A stretch of DNA of 64,000 nucleotides from Chlamydoabsidia padenii (taxonomy: Eukaryota > Mucoromycota > Mucoromycetes > Mucorales > Cunninghamellaceae), in contig JAIWND010000023.1 in NCBI GenBank assembly GCA_025330725.1, positions 62,001 to 126,000 of the forward strand, in the 5' to 3' direction. How positions within the stretch are numbered: the first letter of the stretch is position 1; every line of letters begins with the position of its first letter. Below, piece by piece: positions 23,200 to 34,740 of this stretch. A program made the translations under genes and the position numbers. Below the pieces are notes generated by a model, which had not been told where the DNA came from, did no database searches, and saw nothing but the letters and a program-made list of their open reading frames with translations.

Positions 23200-24644
23200 T
23201 TTATTCTCTCTTCCCTTGTATATACTATCTCCCTCCCTTTACAACATAGGGGGGGGGGTTTACATAGACTTTTAGTTACCACTTTGTATATATATATATA
23301 TATATTATGATTTAATAAAGAATGTTTAATGGAAACTCATATTAAGGGGATGCTTATTGTATTTGGACTAGAGAATACTCTCTTTTGATGAAATGAAGGA
23401 TCTGGCATGATCATTCTAATGGGGCTTTACTCCCGCCAGGTCAAAAGGGTAAAGTGGACTTTACAAAAGCATATTCTTCATGCTCGTCTATCAATGATAG
23501 GTTTGGCGTCAGTCTAAAGTTGAATACATGAAGAAATCTACTTGATATGTTATGGGTGATGATGATTCACCAATGTTCGTCAATCATGCAAAAAAAATCA
23601 AATACCGACATCGACACAGGCATCAGGATAGATTTCATAGTAAGTACATCATGGTGTGTTTCCATTCCATTTCCCTGTCCCCTCTCTCTTTTATATATAA
23701 ACGAGGATAATCTCGTGTGTAAAGCCAACTGGATGATCCCAAATTTAGCATAAATGGATATAATTTTATTAAAGTGTATCATATAACAGATGTAAACAAG
23801 TTAACCTAAACTATAACTAATCCCATAGGTGATATCGCCAAACAGAGGTCATCCTGGTCGTAGTGTTGATAATGTTGATAAATTCCTTGTTGTAAAATAT
23901 AGGGTTGTACTTTGAAGTTGGTCTTGGTGCAGTGTTGGTGTTCCCAAAGTGAAGGTATGGATAATGTTGACGGTGCCTATTCCCTCCCCCCCCCTTTTCA
24001 AACCAATCCTGTTGTAATTACTTTTGTATCTTTGTGGTGACATGTTTGCAACATTAGCTAGAGATATAAGTGTCAAAAGAGTTTGTTGAATAGTGTAACA
24101 GTTTGGTTGGAAATAAAAGTTGGATCGTAGAGTGTTTCAGGTGATAAGGCATTCCCAAGCAATAGATTAGATCAGTAGGGTGAGCTTTTATTCTCTGGGA
24201 TAAATATAACTATAACATTTTTATACTTGCGTTTCCAGTCAACATGGATGTTGCATTTGGTAGATTAGAAGTTTAAAAAGAAAAGAAAAGAAAGAGAAAG
24301 AGAAAGAAAGAGAGAGAAAAAAAACCCCTTGAAATAAAAATAAATGTAATTTTAAACGCCGCCCAGTCTCTTTCTTTTTCACCTGATCCATCATGCGTGA
24401 AACGTGACAATAGTCTACCTTCCCTCTTTTCACACACACCAATTTATTCAAATAATAGTGGTTTTGATGGTTTGATTCATTTTTTGCAGAAAATGAAAAC
24501 TAATCTGCCTCGTTCAAAGAAGAGTTGCCTGTGAGGTTCTGCCGGCATTACCATAATGGGATTGAAATGCATGAATCAGACAATGTGGGGTACATGGGCT
24601 ATCTTTGAATGGATGATGATTGATTTATTTGTATTGAATAATGA
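23200..24644. other. Gene-poor intergenic stretch
   Basis: About 1.4 kb without convincing coding sequence. It holds a TA repeat (23287-23306), a C run (23986-23995), an AG-rich stretch (24270-24320) and one near-perfect motif copy (TTTTAAACGCCGCC, 24350-24363) that is not close to any gene start I can see. A non-coding RNA or missed small gene is possible. Confidence 0.4.
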
Positions 24645-26012
24645 TTATGAAAAGCAAAAATTATAGCATACGTTGAAGAAATAGTTGCTTCTATGATAGT
24701 CTAAAGGTTCAAAGTTTATTTCGAGCCATTCTCGCATTTGGGCTTCCTCGGTCACGGGGCGGGCGGAATTAAGAATATTATTAACATCCATCGAAACGGG
24801 TCTAGAATATCGTTTTGTTGATGGTGGTGTTAATGAAGGTGATAGATCGATGGTATTTGGCATGTTGGGTACAGTTAAAAGTTCTTTGTGTATCGGTGAT
24901 GGTTGTTTCTTTTGTTCAAGTTCATGCCAATCTAACCCCTGAAACCAAGGATGCTTAAAAATGGATCCATCATCACTCCCAAGTCGTTTACTGGGGGACT
25001 TTTGTAATAACTAGAGAAAGAAAGAAACAAGTTGAATATTAAAATGACTCATCCTATTACTTACTCCAGTAATGAATTGAAGGCATTGATTTGAGACTTG
25101 ACCATAGGCTTGATCGGGAAAAGTCAATGGTTGATAAAGGATCGCTTTCATTAAAAGTTCATTGGATGGTGCTGTGAATGGGCGCTGTTTGAAAAAAAAG
25201 ATGAGTGCATGATTCATTGGTTTAAACTAACAAAATGTTTTCATTATCAATCATTACCATTCCAAACATAAGCTCAAACGCCACAACACCAAGACTCCAC
25301 CAGTCAATAGCAGGAGTGTAACCTTGTTGAGATATCATTTCCGGCGAAAAATAAGCCAAAGAGCCTGCTTTGGACCATTTTAAAGGCTGATTTGTTTCAA
25401 ACTTGGTGGCAACGCTAAAATCACCTAAATGTGCATGACCCTTGTCATCTAAAAGTATATTTTCAGGTTTGATATCTCGATGGCACACATTTCGTTGATG
25501 CAGATAATGAATGGCTAACACCATTTCAGCCATTAATGTTCGGAGTTGAATTTCAGTAACATGTAAAGGCCGATTCAGCCATTGACGCAAATCGCCCTGG
25601 GGCATATAATCCATAGCCATATATAGTTGTTCGTCGTCTTGAAAGGCAAATCGAAGGTTTGAGATGAAAGGATAGCTTAGTTGTCCCATCAATTGTCGTT
25701 CAGCTACAATGTATTGACTGGAACGTCGTCGAATGCACTTTTCTTTGGATATGATCTTTAATGCAAACTGTTTTCCGGTTTTCTTATGCTGAACTAGTCG
25801 CACTTGGCCAAAGGATCCTTCTCCAAGGACTTTCAGGACATTAAGATCATCTAAGCCTTGTGATTCTTTGATATGGACAAGGAAAAAGAAAACACAGGTT
25901 CATGCAAAAATCAGTGTCTCGAGATTTAAATCCCGCATTTTTTTTTTTTTTTGTCTTTGATATGCTTTTTACCATCAGGTTGTATTTGATTGAAACAACA
26001 AAGCCATTTCAT
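24645..26012 (-). CDS. AGC-family protein kinase, YANK/STK32-like
   Basis: Four exons (25973-26012, 25258-25865, 25065-25184, 24645-25010) give 377 aa. The 40-nt first exon adds MKWLCCFNQIQPD, whose two Cys could be lipidated, and joins in phase to the kinase domain: glycine loop LGEGSFGQV, ALKIISKEK lysine, catalytic HRDIKPENILLD, and DWWSLGVVAFELMFGM. The magnesium-binding DFG is DFS here (GDFSVATKF); animal STK32 kinases have DFN, so a changed glycine fits this subfamily. No AGC hydrophobic motif is obvious. The protein ends shortly after YFFNVCYNFCFS, and a GTATGC donor just before that could splice to an unseen last exon. Substrates are unknown. The first intron holds a perfect composite motif (25924-25936). 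Confidence 0.85.
25924..25936 (+). promoter_or_regulatory. ATTTAAATCCCGC motif in kinase intron 1
   Basis: A near-consensus motif copy inside the 107-bp first intron, 37 bp from the exon-1 boundary. Intronic copies show that the motif is not confined to the region upstream of the ATG, though here it is still within 90 bp of the start codon. Confidence 0.45.
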
Positions 26013-26401
26013 TATTGATTGTTACAAGTGAAAAGAAAAAGAAAGAAAAGGAGAGGAAAAAAAAACTTTTTTATATTGCGAAAAAGTTGAAACACTGGGT
26101 CATTGCAACAACGCTTCAGGTTTGTATCACCCACACTTTCTAGCGGAACAAATGAAGTCGAACATTGTGTTACTTTTACTGGAATCAAGCTTTTTCATCA
26201 TCTGTAATTGAGAAGTAATAGCGTAATGGGATTAGGGTGATGAGTATACTCCCTGAATCATCGGCTTTCACTCTAATAAGAAAGACGGAGTTATACACAC
26301 CACCCTAGCACTTTATTATTTTTAAACCCCGAATTTCTTTTTCTTCCTCTCCACTCGCTCGATTTTTTTCTTCTTTCTTCTTCTTTTCCTCATATCATAC
26401 G
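26013..26401. promoter_or_regulatory. Divergent promoter, kinase / acyltransferase
   Basis: Shared upstream region of two divergent genes. TTTTTAAACCCCG at 26319-26331 lies 70 bp before the acyltransferase ATG, followed by a CT-rich leader (26337-26395). Confidence 0.5.
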
Positions 26402-27429
26402 ATGGACTTTCTCCGACAATTACCTGTACACGTTTATCTATCTGGTACACTTGCTTTTCTAGTCTGGTACAGAAAATATGGTGGTTATCGATATCGCTGT
26501 TTCATGTCGATTGTTTTATTATTGGTCATGGCATGCTACGGCATGGTCGCTTCACTCATCCTCCCCATCTTTGGTAAAGCTGGGCTCATCAACTATACGG
26601 TAGCAAGAGGGTATTATTATCTAGGTGGCTTCTTTAATGGTTTACGGTGTACTGTCTTGGGTCGAGAAAACATTCTACCATCACCAGCTGTTTATGTTTG
26701 TAATCACCAAAGTAGTTTGGATATTATGGTCATGGGTGCTGTCTATCCGAAGAATGCTTCCATTGTTGCCAAGAAGGAAATCAAGTATTACCCTTTCCTG
26801 GGTTGGTTTAGTAAGTAGTGGGCAGTAATGGTATATGGAGGTACTCATCCTTTTTTTTTTTTTGTAGTGACACTCAGTAATGCTATCTTTTTGGATCGAA
26901 AGAACCGAACCAATGCGTTGAAGGAAGCTAGACAAGCAGCCGAAAACATTAACAAAAAGAAGGCAAGTGATGGGAAAAGAAAACACATTAAACTGGAAAT
27001 ATTGTTACTAACTGGACTGGTTGGGGTGTGTGTGATTTTTTTTTTTTTTTTTAGATCAGTGTCTGGTTATTCCCTGAAGGAACTCGTGGTCATTCTTCTG
27101 AAGTTGATCTATTACCCTTTAAAAAAGGTGCCTTCCATATGGCGGTGCAAGCACGTGTCCCTGTCATCCCTGTGGTGATCGCCAATTACAATAACATCTA
27201 TTCCACAAAGTCAAAACGATTTGTCCCTGGAAATATCAATATTAAAGGTAATATAATGGTGCTTGATTGTTTACTGGCATTAACTTGGTTTTGTTTTATA
27301 GTTTTACCTCCTGTATTGACCAATGACATTAGTGAAGATTCTGCTTCCATTGATGAACTCAGTGTCCGTGTACGGGAATCCATGTTGACCGCTCTTCGTG
27401 ACATCTCGCCACGTACCAAGGAAGAATAG
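26402..27429 (+). CDS. SLC1: 1-acyl-sn-glycerol-3-phosphate acyltransferase (PlsC/SLC1 family)
   Basis: Four exons (26402-26810, 26868-26962, 27055-27247, 27302-27429) give 274 aa. Two N-terminal hydrophobic spans precede the acyltransferase domain with the four family blocks: NHQSSLDIMVMG (NHxxxxD catalytic motif), FLDRKNR, LFPEGTRGH (phosphate binding) and VPVIPVVI. The enzyme acylates lysophosphatidic acid at sn-2 to form phosphatidic acid in ER glycerolipid synthesis. The second intron begins with GC (AAG|GCAAGT at 26963); using the GT two bases further leads to a frameshift and stop before the FPEGTR block. The gene symbol is given by function; orthology to a particular yeast gene is inferred. 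Confidence 0.93.
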
Positions 27430-27960
27430 GGGTTGGGTGGGGGTTTTTGTTAGCCATAGACTTTTTTACTTAATTAGAATCTTTTATATTATCTATAAAT
27501 CCCTTACACAGCATCTACATTACAATAAATCACTGTTTATAAAACAACTACATGATCACAATGGTTGATACTTCATGTGAACAGACTACCATTTTTTTTA
27601 CATTTGAAGCGCCGAATTAAACTGTGCTCTTATAAAACTGGCTGGACCATTTCTCTTGCCCTCTTCCTCCTTTCTTCCTCTCACTTCATTTGCTTTTGTT
27701 GTTTACTTAATTCTCTTCATTCCACCACCTACTTACACGACACATACCAGCTGATATACTTCTTTTAGCTTTACCTCGTCTTTTTATTACCCTTACACTC
27801 TACTTTTATACGTACACATCTTTTAAAACGTTAAACTTTACCCTTTGATTTGATTCATCTAGTAACTATTATCTGTGTTGCTGTTTTTTAAACGTGTAGT
27901 TGTCCTGGATCCTATCTTTATTCTCCTTGATATCTTTTTACTCTTCCGTCGGATAAGCCA
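27430..27960. other. Intergenic with motif copy
   Basis: 3' flank of the acyltransferase and upstream region of the Cables-like gene. TTTGAAGCGCCG (27603-27614) lies 346 bp before the ATG at 27961, so the transcript probably has a long leader or an upstream intron. CT-rich stretches fill 27650-27880. Confidence 0.45.
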
Positions 27961-29837
27961 ATGGGCACGACGAAAAACCGTAAAACTAGGCGAAACACCT
28001 CAAGACCAGCAGCCATCAACTTCCTCACCAACATATCTCTGGGTAATGCCTCTGCAAATACGAAAGAATCCTTGCAATACTCCTTCCATTACGCCAACAA
28101 TACCAACAATGATCTTCTTGACTATCATAACCACCTTTTGGATCAAGACGATGGCGGGCCTTCTGACATTGCTGGTAAGTTTCCCCCCCCCCCAAAAAAA
28201 AAAAGTATGTATGCACCATGTTTTGCTTATCTCACGTTCTATTTTATAATAGCCTTGTCTTTACATTCTAGTGACAGTAGCTCAACAGACGACGGACACA
28301 CCACCACCACCGTACCAATGGAACGACCAAGCCATTCATTACCACATACTTCATCCTTCTTGACAGCTCGGCCTGTTGACCATGTGACTCCTCAAACAAC
28401 AATAACAACAAGAAAAAAACAAGATCAACGAAGACGTAGCTCCAGCGATTCCTCTCACGAACACCACAAGCTAACGCGGGAAGATAGTGAACGTCCTATT
28501 GCTTCTGAAAAAATCAAAAAGAAATCATCGTTGGTGACTGGTGGTAAAGATGTAAGTGGGTTGATTATTGAAACAAACAACAAGGACATCTCTTATCTGA
28601 TTATTTTCACTTTTATCATTATATATAGCATGGTCATGGGGGTGGAACTTCTATCATGTCTGTATTTCGATATTATACCGACAAAATCAAGCAATCTACT
28701 ACAAGCAAACGTAAAAACGACTCGTCTACCACAGCACAATTGGGATATGTGTAAGTAATAAGTTTGTATTGTTAATCCTCACTGACCTTATACTTCATTA
28801 TATAGTCGACAACAACAACTTGCCAACAATGATCATCACAAACGACGAGCTGGTCTGTCTTATGCCCACTTCCTCTCACCTATTGGCACACTATTGTAAG
28901 TAAAAAAAGAAGGAGAACTTAATCTATTGATTCTCAATTTGCTAATCCAGACTTGTATGAATTCATCTTTTTATAGGGACGATGCCACAGTCCAAGAACG
29001 ACTAGATGAACATGCGTATGATCCCCTATTTCTGGACAATGACACCTACAATCAGATTGGAAATATGTCCAGCTCCTTGGTAAGAACAATAGTGATAACT
29101 CTTTTTTATACGGATCATCGTCTTTTAACCTTTTATCCTCGATAGAACTCTTCAAACCAAAATATCCGACCTGGGGATACAAGAAAAGAACTAAACGAAC
29201 AATTTCGACTGGCACATCCTGAAATCCCAACCGAAATCACTCTTACGAAAATACGATCTATCAAGGCACATTTATTGGAAATTGGAAAAGTGGTAGACTT
29301 GGAAGTATCGACCTTGGCTCATGCCTATGTATACTTTGAAAAGCTGGTGATAAAGGTAACTAACTAAATGACTTTGTGTAACACTTTTTTTTTTTTTTTG
29401 CTCATCATCAATCTTCTTCTTTGTAGAATGTTGTCTCGAAAAAGAACAGAAAGTTGATTGCCGCCTGTTGTTTGTTTTTGGCTTTCAAGGTGAATGAAGC
29501 CAAAGGAACCCAGTGCCATTCTTTACTAGAAGTAAGTACAAACACATCATACCAATGATACTAATGTCAATTGATTCCTTTAGGCTATCGACGATGAACT
29601 GGATGAAGACTCGGATGAAATACATGAACATGAATTCGCGGTGTTTGCTGATCTTGAATTCAATCTCTATATTCCACGACGAGAATTCATGCCTCATTTT
29701 GAACGAATATTTGGACACTTGGGTGAGTTGATTAGTAAACAATAGGGTATGAATACTAATCACTTTCTTTTTATTGATTAGAAACAAAATCTCTGGCTTC
29801 CTATCTTGGTGATACCAGCTTTTATCAAGTCCAATAG
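27961..29837 (+). CDS. Cables-like cyclin-box protein
   Basis: Nine exons (27961-28174, 28253-28551, 28629-28750, 28806-28895, 28977-29079, 29146-29355, 29427-29531, 29584-29722, 29782-29837) give 445 aa. The N-terminal half is Ser/Thr/His-rich and probably disordered. From about residue 270 the sequence is that of CABLES1/2 and their fungal relatives: RKELNEQFRLAHPEIPTEIT, LTKIRSIKAHLLEIGKVVD, LEVSTLAHAYVYFEKLVIKN, RKLIAACCLFLAFKVNEA, then EHEFAVFADLEFNLYIPRRE. The C-terminal part is a cyclin-like box. Animal Cables proteins link CDKs to tyrosine kinases; the fungal role is not established, so a CDK-partner function is inferred. The start was chosen at the first ATG (MGTTKNRKTRRNTSRPAAIN) of a frame that splices cleanly. 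Confidence 0.9.
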
Positions 29838-30242
29838 CATTAGTATAGCACTTTATTCATCCCCCCTTCTATCATATAGTCTTTTGTAAATGTAATTATC
29901 AATAAAAAAATGATTATATGCCTTGCTTGAAAATCAACTCTCATCCCTAGTTGAATACAATATCATTGTATGCATAAAGAAAAAAACCATTGCTGCTCAA
30001 CCATTAGTATCTTTGCGCCACCTGTCAAAAAAAAAAAAGGCGGAACCTAAATCAGCATGAAAGCGGGATTTGAAATGTCCCACATCCTACCATTGTCAAT
30101 CCAATTAGGTATACTCTTTAAACAATCAATCAATGAACAGTTTATTTATATAGAAATCTTGTAAACAAAAAGGAGAAACAGTGTCTAGGGGGGGGGAAGG
30201 TTTAAAAAATAGAGAGAGCCTGTCAAAAGAGAACGAACGGAT
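29838..30242. other. Convergent intergenic region
   Basis: Between the 3' ends of the Cables-like gene (+) and the gene at 30243 (-). It nonetheless contains a perfect GCGGGATTTGAAA motif (30063-30075), an exception to the promoter pattern, and could mark an unannotated transcript. Confidence 0.45.
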
Positions 30243-30998
30243 CTATGATAGTTTTGTGATCTCAGGGGAAGTTTTCCGACGATAAGGAAAAGGGGCGGGA
30301 TGTTTTTCTCCCCCTTTAATACACCCATCAGAAACAAGTGGTCGATTACTATTAACATAAAGATCCTCGTTGCATTGATTTCTCGATAAAGTAGCGGCCA
30401 TGAGTGGCTGTTTTCCTTTCTTATTGATTGATTTTAGGAGTGAATCCGAAAGTGAGATGTGATGTTCTAGGGACAATGGATGTTTCTTGCTAATCAAATC
30501 CTGGTAGTCATCATCTGTCGAGTCCGAAAGTGTCGACTTGCTGCTTTTACGTAATAATGATCGTTTCATGGCCTCGTTCAATGATTGTTGCTTGAGCTTG
30601 AGGTTCTGGAACCGTGTTTTTAGTGTGCTCTTGAATGTCTTGTTGGATTGGATGGATTGGGTATCATCATCATCTTCACTCGGAGAAGGGCTGTCATCGG
30701 AGTTGAATTTTAAAGTATGTAGGTCTGGTGGGGTGATCAACATGCTGTCATCACCCTTTTTCTGAAGATCGTCGCAAAATGAAAATACCATGATAGTGTT
30801 CTTTTCGAGTGTTTCATGTCGCCAATGTAGCTCCAAACTGGTGGTCATCATGTATAGTAGCCAGAACACTGGACCATACACACAAAGCCAGCACTGATAA
30901 AAATGGTCTTTCATGCTGATCATAGGCGGCGTTTGAAATGAGGATTTTAAATCACAGAGAGAGACAATATACCGTGAAGAAGGCTGATTGGTTGTCAT
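30243..30998 (-). CDS. Unknown phospho-rich protein, possibly membrane-associated
   Basis: Single open frame of up to 251 codons. The N-terminal third contains a hydrophobic segment (HFYQCWLCVYGPVFWLLYMM) that could be a membrane anchor. The rest is hydrophilic, with acidic SPSEDDDDTQS, basic LKTRFQNLKLKQQSLNEAMK, Ser-rich RSLLRKSSKSTLSDSTDDD and the C-terminal YRRKTSPEITKLS. I do not recognise the family. The start is uncertain: the composite motif (30925-30938) falls inside the first 25 codons, so translation may begin at the Met encoded at 30920 or 30911 with the upstream codons being leader. Convergent with the Cables-like gene. Confidence 0.55.
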   Translation of the reverse strand: MTTNQPSSRYIVSLCDLKSSFQTPPMISMKDHFYQCWLCVYGPVFWLLYMMTTSLELHWRHETLEKNTIMVFSFCDDLQKKGDDSMLITPPDLHTLKFNSDDSPSPSEDDDDTQSIQSNKTFKSTLKTRFQNLKLKQQSLNEAMKRSLLRKSSKSTLSDSTDDDYQDLISKKHPLSLEHHISLSDSLLKSINKKGKQPLMAATLSRNQCNEDLYVNSNRPLVSDGCIKGGEKHPAPFPYRRKTSPEITKLS

Positions 30999-31561
30999 TC
31001 TAATATTATATTACTATTGGGATGATTTATGATATGAGAAAGAAAGAAAGAATAAGGATTGAAAGAGTTATCATATATGTAGAAAACAGAGAATAAAAGA
31101 ATCAAGAAGAAAAAAAAAAAGGAAGAAAAGGGGTTATGACTATTATATTGGAAAAAAAGGAGAATCAAGGGCCAAGGATGGTACGCAGACTCGAGTTGGA
31201 ATACAAAAAATAAGGAATGATTGTAATTGTATTTCCCCCCCTGACCTACTTAATGTTTGCATTAAAACACATACAAATACCCCATTTCATAGAGTGAGAA
31301 TCAAGTTTTTTACCGATACTTGTACCATATCATTATCGCATTAATAATTTGTATTCAATCTGGTTATAATACAACTTTGATGGGTCCTTATACTCTTACT
31401 CTCTTCATTCATAAATGATGTCGACTCTTGGGAACACTTAACGTGTTAGGTTACTCAAGGCGGAATTTGAATTCTATTTTTTTCATTCCTCTCAATTGAC
31501 CTGGATTTTTCCGTTTCTTGTTTTTCTCTTCCTTCTTCTTTTTCCAAATGTATTTGGACTC
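30999..31561. promoter_or_regulatory. Divergent intergenic region with motif before the metalloprotease
   Basis: Purine-rich stretches at 31035-31160 are followed by GGCGGAATTTGAA (31459-31471), 90 bp before the ATG at 31562, then a CT-rich leader. No other gene seen. Confidence 0.45.
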
Positions 31562-32146
31562 ATGAAGTGCTCTCTTCTCTCTATTCATCTTGTTGTATTC
31601 ATTATAAATGTCTTTATACTACAGTTTACTATCAATGCTATCAACAATGAATCTCACCATACTCATCTACAACCAAGAGCATCCACGGACGACGACCACG
31701 ACACATTAACAACACCGACACTCACCAATGATCCCGACAAGAATGAAACCAATACACCTTCTACGACGTCTCAAACCAACCGGACAATGGCAACTCAAAT
31801 ACCTTTGATACCATGAACACCTGCAGCGGAACTACACTATAACGAGTCTACGATTAATCGAACTGCAACCTTCAACATTGATTACTTGTTGTCCTGTCAC
31901 TTCGACGATCCTTTTTGCGCCAAGGTTGAAAACGGTATAAAGTTGGCACTATCCGAGTTTGCCAAAGTAGTAGATATAAAGTCGAAAATCATGCAAGTAA
32001 TTACAAAATGACATTTTACTCAATCTTTGAACTTACTCTCTCTTATATACATATATAGTATCAATATTACATACCATAGCTTCTGCTCCTCTAGTTGCTC
32101 CAATAGCACGTATGGATATGGTGTACCTTCTTCGCAGGTAAGGAAC

Positions 32147-32194
<48 letters not shown>

Positions 32195-33546
32195 TGAACT
32201 GACTCTCTCTTAGTTTATCTTACCGTTTGAGGATGGTCCAGATCTCAATCATGTATATCCTCAAGCCTTATCAAAACAACTGGTACGATCATTTAATGCA
32301 AGCTCTGTTTGGTCAGCAAGTGATGTCACCATTGAACTCAATCACGATGCTTATATGCGCTCGGTGGATATTGAAAAGGCTCTCGCAATGGGTTGGAATG
32401 GCACTGGTGTCCCTCCCACAGGTCGCTTTTGGTTTGTGGTAAGGTCTATTTATACGCATATACCATACCTTATAAAGACATACTCATCTGATTTATCTTT
32501 TATAGAATGATACGACTTACAACAATACCGGCATTGGAAATGATCAGGTGGATTTCCGATATATATTCCTGCATGAACTACTACATGGTCTTGGCTTCCT
32601 CAGCTCCTGGGCAGCCTACTTTTGGTCCTCCTCTTCTCCATTCCGAAGACTGGTCGAAAATGCCGTAGACGATGAACTATTAAAGGTGATCACTCCTGGG
32701 ATGCATTGGCGGGTAGAAGGAAAAGGTGGACCGACTTTTATTACGGGATTCCAATCGACCATGATCTTTGACAAGTACCTCATCAGTTATAACGATGCCA
32801 TGGAAACCCCCACCAACATGTCTCAACTCGGATTCAGCATGCAAAACTTTTGCAAAGAAGGCGACGATCAATTCATCCTCAACTTTTTGACTTCCTTCCA
32901 CAACAACACCACTCAGGCCGTTGCAGCTGTACAACTTTGGAAAGCCATGGCTGAACCACGCAGTCTCTTATTCAACTTTAGCACCCCACTTGTCACCAAC
33001 AGTAGCTATTTGGTTAATCCATATTTAAAAGACACCTATCACAACATGACATTACTCACGGGGGCTTTTGTTTTGAATACACCATTGGAACAGTTTGATC
33101 AGACCAACAACCGACCTAGTGCTGCGATCTCACATGTGGATGACCAGTATGGCTCGACTGTGGATTTTCTCATGACACAGGCATTCATTCCCGGCCAGAG
33201 CTTGGAGGATATCACACAGGAAAGATATCAGCACATCCCAGTCATCTACTACAATACTACCACAAGCAACAACTCCATTGTCACTCGAACTTATGCATCA
33301 CCTATTGGTCCCGGGATTTTACGGATCCTCGACTCGATGGGCTACTCTACCGCATTGACCAACACAAGTTATTTGGCGACGGGTGATCAAACCGTCAAGT
33401 TTCGATCGACTTGTGCGGATATTAATGATAATAGCTCACCTAAAATGAAGGCAACTGAAACACCTACAACAAGTGATGCCGGTTATACCCTTCAATCAAG
33501 CCTGCTTCTTGTCTCTCTTTGGATTCCTCTTTTATGGTTTATCTGA
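31562..33546 (+). CDS. Secreted, probably GPI-anchored HEXXH metalloprotease; 5' part interrupted
   Basis: A signal-peptide-like start (MKCSLLSIHLVVFIINVFIL) leads into a disordered Thr/Asp region. The later exons 32059-32137, 32214-32438 and 32506-33546 join in frame and contain the zinc motif HELLHGLGF (HExxHGxGF), many N-glycosylation sequons, and a hydrophobic C-terminus (SLLLVSLWIPLLWFI) after a polar stretch, as for GPI attachment. Two faults lie in the 5' part: an in-frame TGA at 31814-31816 between two protein-like segments (IPLIP, then TPAAELHYNESTINRT), and a phase mismatch between the good donor at 31996 and the exon at 32059. A weak donor at 31980 would restore phase, but nothing obvious removes the TGA. 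The gene may be a recent pseudogene or contain a sequencing error. The 32138-32213 intron has a 41-nt poly-A tract. Substrate unknown. Confidence 0.7.
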
Positions 33547-34152
33547 AACTAGTATACACCCCCCCCTTCACACACACACACATTGTAGTATAGTATGCAT
33601 ATAATAGTTTAATCAGGGATAATTTCCCTTTTACTCCAACTTTTAATCATTGTAATAATAAATGTCTCATTCTATATACACTTATAACATGATAATTTGA
33701 CCGCCAGCTTTTAATCATATACATTTAAAAGATGCTAATTAGATCACCCATGCGTTTCTATCCATGACCACACAACGGAATCTGATCCGATAGTGGTGCC
33801 ACATACTATGGTATATTCAAATCCCGACATTTATCCCAGGAGTCATTTAATAAATATGGCTTCTAACATACATAGGAACTTTTTTCCATTCAATCATCTT
33901 TTACCATGCTAGAACAATCCATCAGTGATGAAGGCCGGCATCATTGATTAATTCAGTGTAACTTGCCCTGTTGTCCTTGGGGTTCCTCGAAGTGATTGGT
34001 GTTTGTGGTCGGAAAAAGAAACATTGCGCACTGATACGACCCTATACAAGAAAACTTCGACACTCGCCAAAAAAAAAAAAAAGCAATGCAAAGTTTTTAG
34101 AATAATTCGGCAACCACGATGGAACTCCTTGTCTCAACAATTCCTCTTCTTT

Positions 34153-34195
<43 letters not shown>

Positions 34196-34309
34196 GATGG
34201 TGATTGTGGTGTCGATGAAAAAGGCAGTGCGCCCAGCGGGGTACCGTTATTTTTGCGGTACAGTCAGTTTGAAAAATCCCGCCCGCCCCTTGATTCCCTA
34301 CTAAAATTT
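33547..34309. other. Intergenic, start of repeat island
   Basis: No gene seen. Motif copy TTCAAATCCCGA (33816-33827), poly-A tract 34154-34191, and TTTGAAAAATCCCGCC near 34270 next to the first repeat arm. Confidence 0.45.
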
Positions 34310-34740
34310 AGTAAGAGCACTGCTCGCTCCATTGTCAACAGATGCTAATGAATAAAGTGGCGATGTGGACAATATAGCATATTTCCAACAGGAGTCACCG
34401 CAAAAGCCAAGCTCCAATACCCTTGTGTCAGTATGTTCAAGCTTGCGATGACTTTTACCTGTCATTTGTAAGAAAGAAAAAAAAAGTACGAAGAGGAACC
34501 ATACTTCTTTTTCAAATCCCGCCTGCCTCTACTAAGATTTGGAAAGGGCTCTACTCGCTCCATTGTCAACAGATGCTAATGATTAAAGTGGTGATATGGG
34601 CACTATAGCATATTTCCAACTTGAGTCACCGCAAAAGCCAAGCTCTAAGACCCTTGTGTTGGTCAGTTTAGACCGACAATGACTTTTATCTGTCATTTGC
34701 AAAAAAAAAAAAAAAAAAAAGTACGAAGGAACCAGACAAA
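34310..34740 (+). repeat. Left arm: two tandem copies of a ~220-bp repeat
   Basis: Two copies in direct orientation (about 34316-34545 and 34553-34740). Each begins CTCGCTCCATTGTCAACAGA and continues with GCATATTTCCAAC, GAGTCACCGCAAAAGCCAAG, CCCTTGTGT, CTGTCATTTG and an A-run. The first ends with TTTTTCAAATCCCGCCTGCC, a composite-motif copy. Related copies in the opposite orientation lie at 38650-39245, so the pair forms a long inverted repeat around about 4 kb. Copies differ by scattered substitutions and are not recent exact duplicates. Confidence 0.75.

Noticed and set aside
34500..34520. TTTTTCAAATCCCGCC and similar motif copies as tRNA/SINE B-boxes
   Set aside because: They resemble GGTTCAAATCC, but most copies have one extra base in the A-run (TTTGAAATCC), many carry CGCCG instead of TCCC, none has an A-box at the right distance or a T-run terminator, and most lie before protein genes.
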